Shown: positions 6,441 to 6,951 of the stretch, in pieces
How positions within the stretch are numbered: position 1 is the stretch's first letter
Layout: every line of letters starts with the position of its first letter
Source: Planctomycetota bacterium
Lineage (GTDB): Bacteria > Planctomycetota > Phycisphaerae > Sedimentisphaerales > Anaerobacaceae
DNA: 6,951 nt
Reading direction: 5' to 3'
Assembly (NCBI GenBank): GCA_013202635.1
Contig: JABMRO010000702.1
Span: forward strand, 1-6,951
Notes under the pieces: model-generated
What the model saw: the letters and a program-made list of their open reading frames with translations, nothing else
Told to the model about the DNA's origin: nothing
Databases searched by the model: none
Made by a program: the position numbers and the translations under genes

Positions 6441-6485
6441 ATTACCAACAATTTTATTGCCAACACATTTATTGCCAACAATTCT
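6441..6485. repeat. Three 15-bp tandem units in the leader of the ATPase operon
   Basis: Units at 6441-6455, 6456-6470 and 6471-6485 differ from one another at two or three of 15 positions. On the plus strand the core is ATTGCCAACA; on the minus strand, which is transcribed, it is TGTTGGCAAT. Each core holds a TTGGCAA dyad (TTGGTAA in the unit nearest the gene). A degenerate fourth, TTGTCAT at 6487-6493, keeps the 15-base spacing and overlaps the -10 box. The array fills the space between the predicted transcription start (about 6485) and the ribosome binding site, so an operator or leader-RNA binding array is likely. Confidence 0.8.
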
Positions 6486-6491
6486 GTTGTC

Positions 6492-6520
6492 ATTATCGCC
6501 TGTCTAAACTATCTTGTCAA
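6492..6520 (-). promoter_or_regulatory. Strong sigma-70-type promoter of the two-ATPase operon
   Basis: The minus strand has TTGACA (6515-6520), a 17-base spacer and GATAAT (6492-6497): a perfect -35, a five-of-six -10 and ideal spacing. Upstream is AT-rich DNA that could act as an UP element. The start would fall near 6485, giving a leader of about 65 bases. The -35 lies within a TTGACAA dyad of the type repeated in the leader, which suggests repression by a dimeric regulator. Confidence 0.8.
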
Positions 6521-6521
6521 C

Positions 6522-6537
6522 ATATTTTTTTAAATAT
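6522..6537. repeat. AT-only inverted repeat upstream of the operon promoter
   Basis: ATATTT-TTTT-AAATAT lies immediately upstream of the -35 box, between two TTGTCAA sites (6514-6520 and 6539-6545). It could serve as an UP element or bendable DNA. The composition is simple enough for chance. Confidence 0.4.
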
Positions 6538-6711
6538 TTTGTCAAAAAAGTGTAAGTCTGTTGAAAAATCAGTCAAAAACGGTACTAATCAAAAACAAAA
6601 ATATAAATTTTTCAAATTTTTTATCTCCTTTCTCCACATCGAGTTACGAGAATCCAGCATCAAAAATCGAGACTTTTTTCGACTCATTTCCGCACATCGC
6701 TCTAATTATAG

Positions 6712-6733
6712 AGGGAGTATTTTTTTACTCCCT
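6712..6733. repeat. Perfect 8-bp hairpin with T6 loop beside the flanking repeat
   Basis: AGGGAGTA (6712-6719) and TACTCCCT (6726-6733) pair perfectly around six thymines. It abuts the right-hand flanking repeat at 6734. No T-run follows the stem on either strand, so it is not a standard intrinsic terminator. It may mark the end of an element or protect a transcript entering from the right. Confidence 0.6.
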
Positions 6734-6785
6734 GAGTTTACCCGAGTTTATCCCCGGGTGCTACTAACTTGACGCGCAACAGGGG
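6734..6785. repeat. Right copy of the direct repeat flanking the two-ATPase operon
   Basis: This aligns with 2583-2635 in the same orientation, 43 of 53 columns identical with one gap, and the last ten bases GCAACAGGGG are exact. Within this copy GAGTTTACCC and GAGTTTATCC form a short internal tandem. The two copies enclose the entire operon, its promoter and its leader. Confidence 0.65.
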
Positions 6786-6795
6786 GCCTAAGCCC

Positions 6796-6893
6796 ACAAT
6801 ATGAAATATGAGATATGAAATCCACAATACGCTATACGAGATACACTTCACGAGATGCGAGATACGAATTTGAGATACTCTCTACGAATTATT
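6796..6893. repeat. Degenerate tandem words (ATATGAGATA / GAGATACGA)
   Basis: Variants of the word GATATGA or GAGATACGA recur with irregular spacing: AATATGAAATATGAGATATG, then TACGAGATACAC, CGAGATGCGAGATACGAA and GAGATACTC. CACAATA and CACAATAC also recur. No protein or RNA fold is evident. Decayed simple repeats of this kind look like neutral spacer expansion. Confidence 0.6.
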
Positions 6894-6951
6894 ACGTACG
6901 AATTTATAAGCAAATTATGCAAAACAAACCCAATTTCAAAAAAGTCAAATG

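Larger units (their letters stand above)
6546..6951. other. AT-rich intergenic DNA without a convincing gene
   Basis: Short frames exist on both strands, but none has a ribosome binding site at a good distance or a protein-like composition. The left half (6546-6700) is AT-rich and contains degenerate ATCGAG/ATCCAGCATC-like words. It then holds a hairpin, the right copy of the flanking repeat and a run of GATACGA-like words, ending in A-rich sequence at the window edge. No RNA gene was recognised. Confidence 0.65.

Noticed and set aside
6439..6441. TTG at 6441 as the start of the first ATPase
   Set aside because: No ribosome binding site precedes it, and it lies at the edge of the tandem repeat; the ATG at 6420 has GAGGGA at six bases.
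6441..6485. CRISPR array or replication iterons
   Set aside because: The 15-base units are directly adjacent with no spacers, number only three or four, and sit in the leader of an operon with no replication or cas gene nearby; an operator array is simpler.
6589..6687. Minus-strand 32-codon frame upstream of the operon promoter (begins MSRKKSRFLMLDSRNS)
   Set aside because: No clear ribosome binding site, composition typical of translated intergenic repeat words, and no recognisable similarity. A leader peptide is unlikely because it lies upstream of the promoter.
6539..6772. Plus-strand frames of 77 and 68 residues (6539-6772, 6561-6767)
   Set aside because: They lie in AT-rich spacer, run through a hairpin and a repeat copy, overlap each other, and have no ribosome binding site.
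2583..6785. Insertion sequence or transposon with the direct repeats as target-site duplication
   Set aside because: The repeats are about 52 bases and only about 81% identical, no terminal inverted repeats were seen, and neither enclosed gene encodes a transposase or integrase.
1..6951. tRNA, rRNA, riboswitch
   Set aside because: No cloverleaf with a TTCGANTC-type arm, no rRNA-like stretch and no known riboswitch core was recognised on either strand by eye.

Overview
The window looks like a chromosomal segment of an uncultured, moderately AT-rich bacterium, most plausibly a planctomycete of the Phycisphaerae/Sedimentisphaerales type. That assignment rests on recall. Secreted CotH-kinase proteins with a lamin-tail domain and a chitobiase-like domain are abundant in that group, and the spacers here carry short palindromic and degenerate repeats of a kind I associate with it. 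No rRNA, tRNA or marker gene is present to confirm it, and all genes lie on the minus strand.

Layout, left to right: (1) 1-2024, the first 674 residues of a large secreted CotH-kinase protein, cut by the left edge; its frame is open without interruption and has its own promoter and ribosome binding site. (2) 2025-2670, a 646-base spacer without genes, holding a promoter, hairpins, a heptamer repeat, two copies of a CCTGAGC...GTCGAAGGATCTA element and one ATTGC...GCAAT palindrome. (3) 2671-6420, a tight two-gene operon transcribed leftwards. The first gene (5173-6420) encodes a 415-residue AAA/STAND-type ATPase. The second (2671-5169) encodes an 832-residue ATPase with a winged-helix region, about six TPR repeats and a lysine-rich tail. 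Three bases separate them, and the second gene's Shine-Dalgarno lies inside the end of the first. (4) 6421-6951, a 531-base spacer with a near-consensus sigma-70 promoter, a ladder of TTGnCAA dyads across promoter and leader, a hairpin, and degenerate simple repeats running to the right edge.

The most interesting part is the two-ATPase operon. Both proteins carry P-loops and C-terminal winged-helix regions. The first has an intact Walker B, while the second has an altered one (IVEN). The pair resembles a sensor/switch module: a TPR-bearing STAND-like protein co-translated with a partner ATPase. A 52/53-bp imperfect direct repeat (about 81% identical) sits on both sides of the operon. The operon is also visibly more AT-rich than the CotH gene, which fits an accessory cassette. 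Function is not established by the sequence; defence, stress signalling or transcriptional control are all possible.
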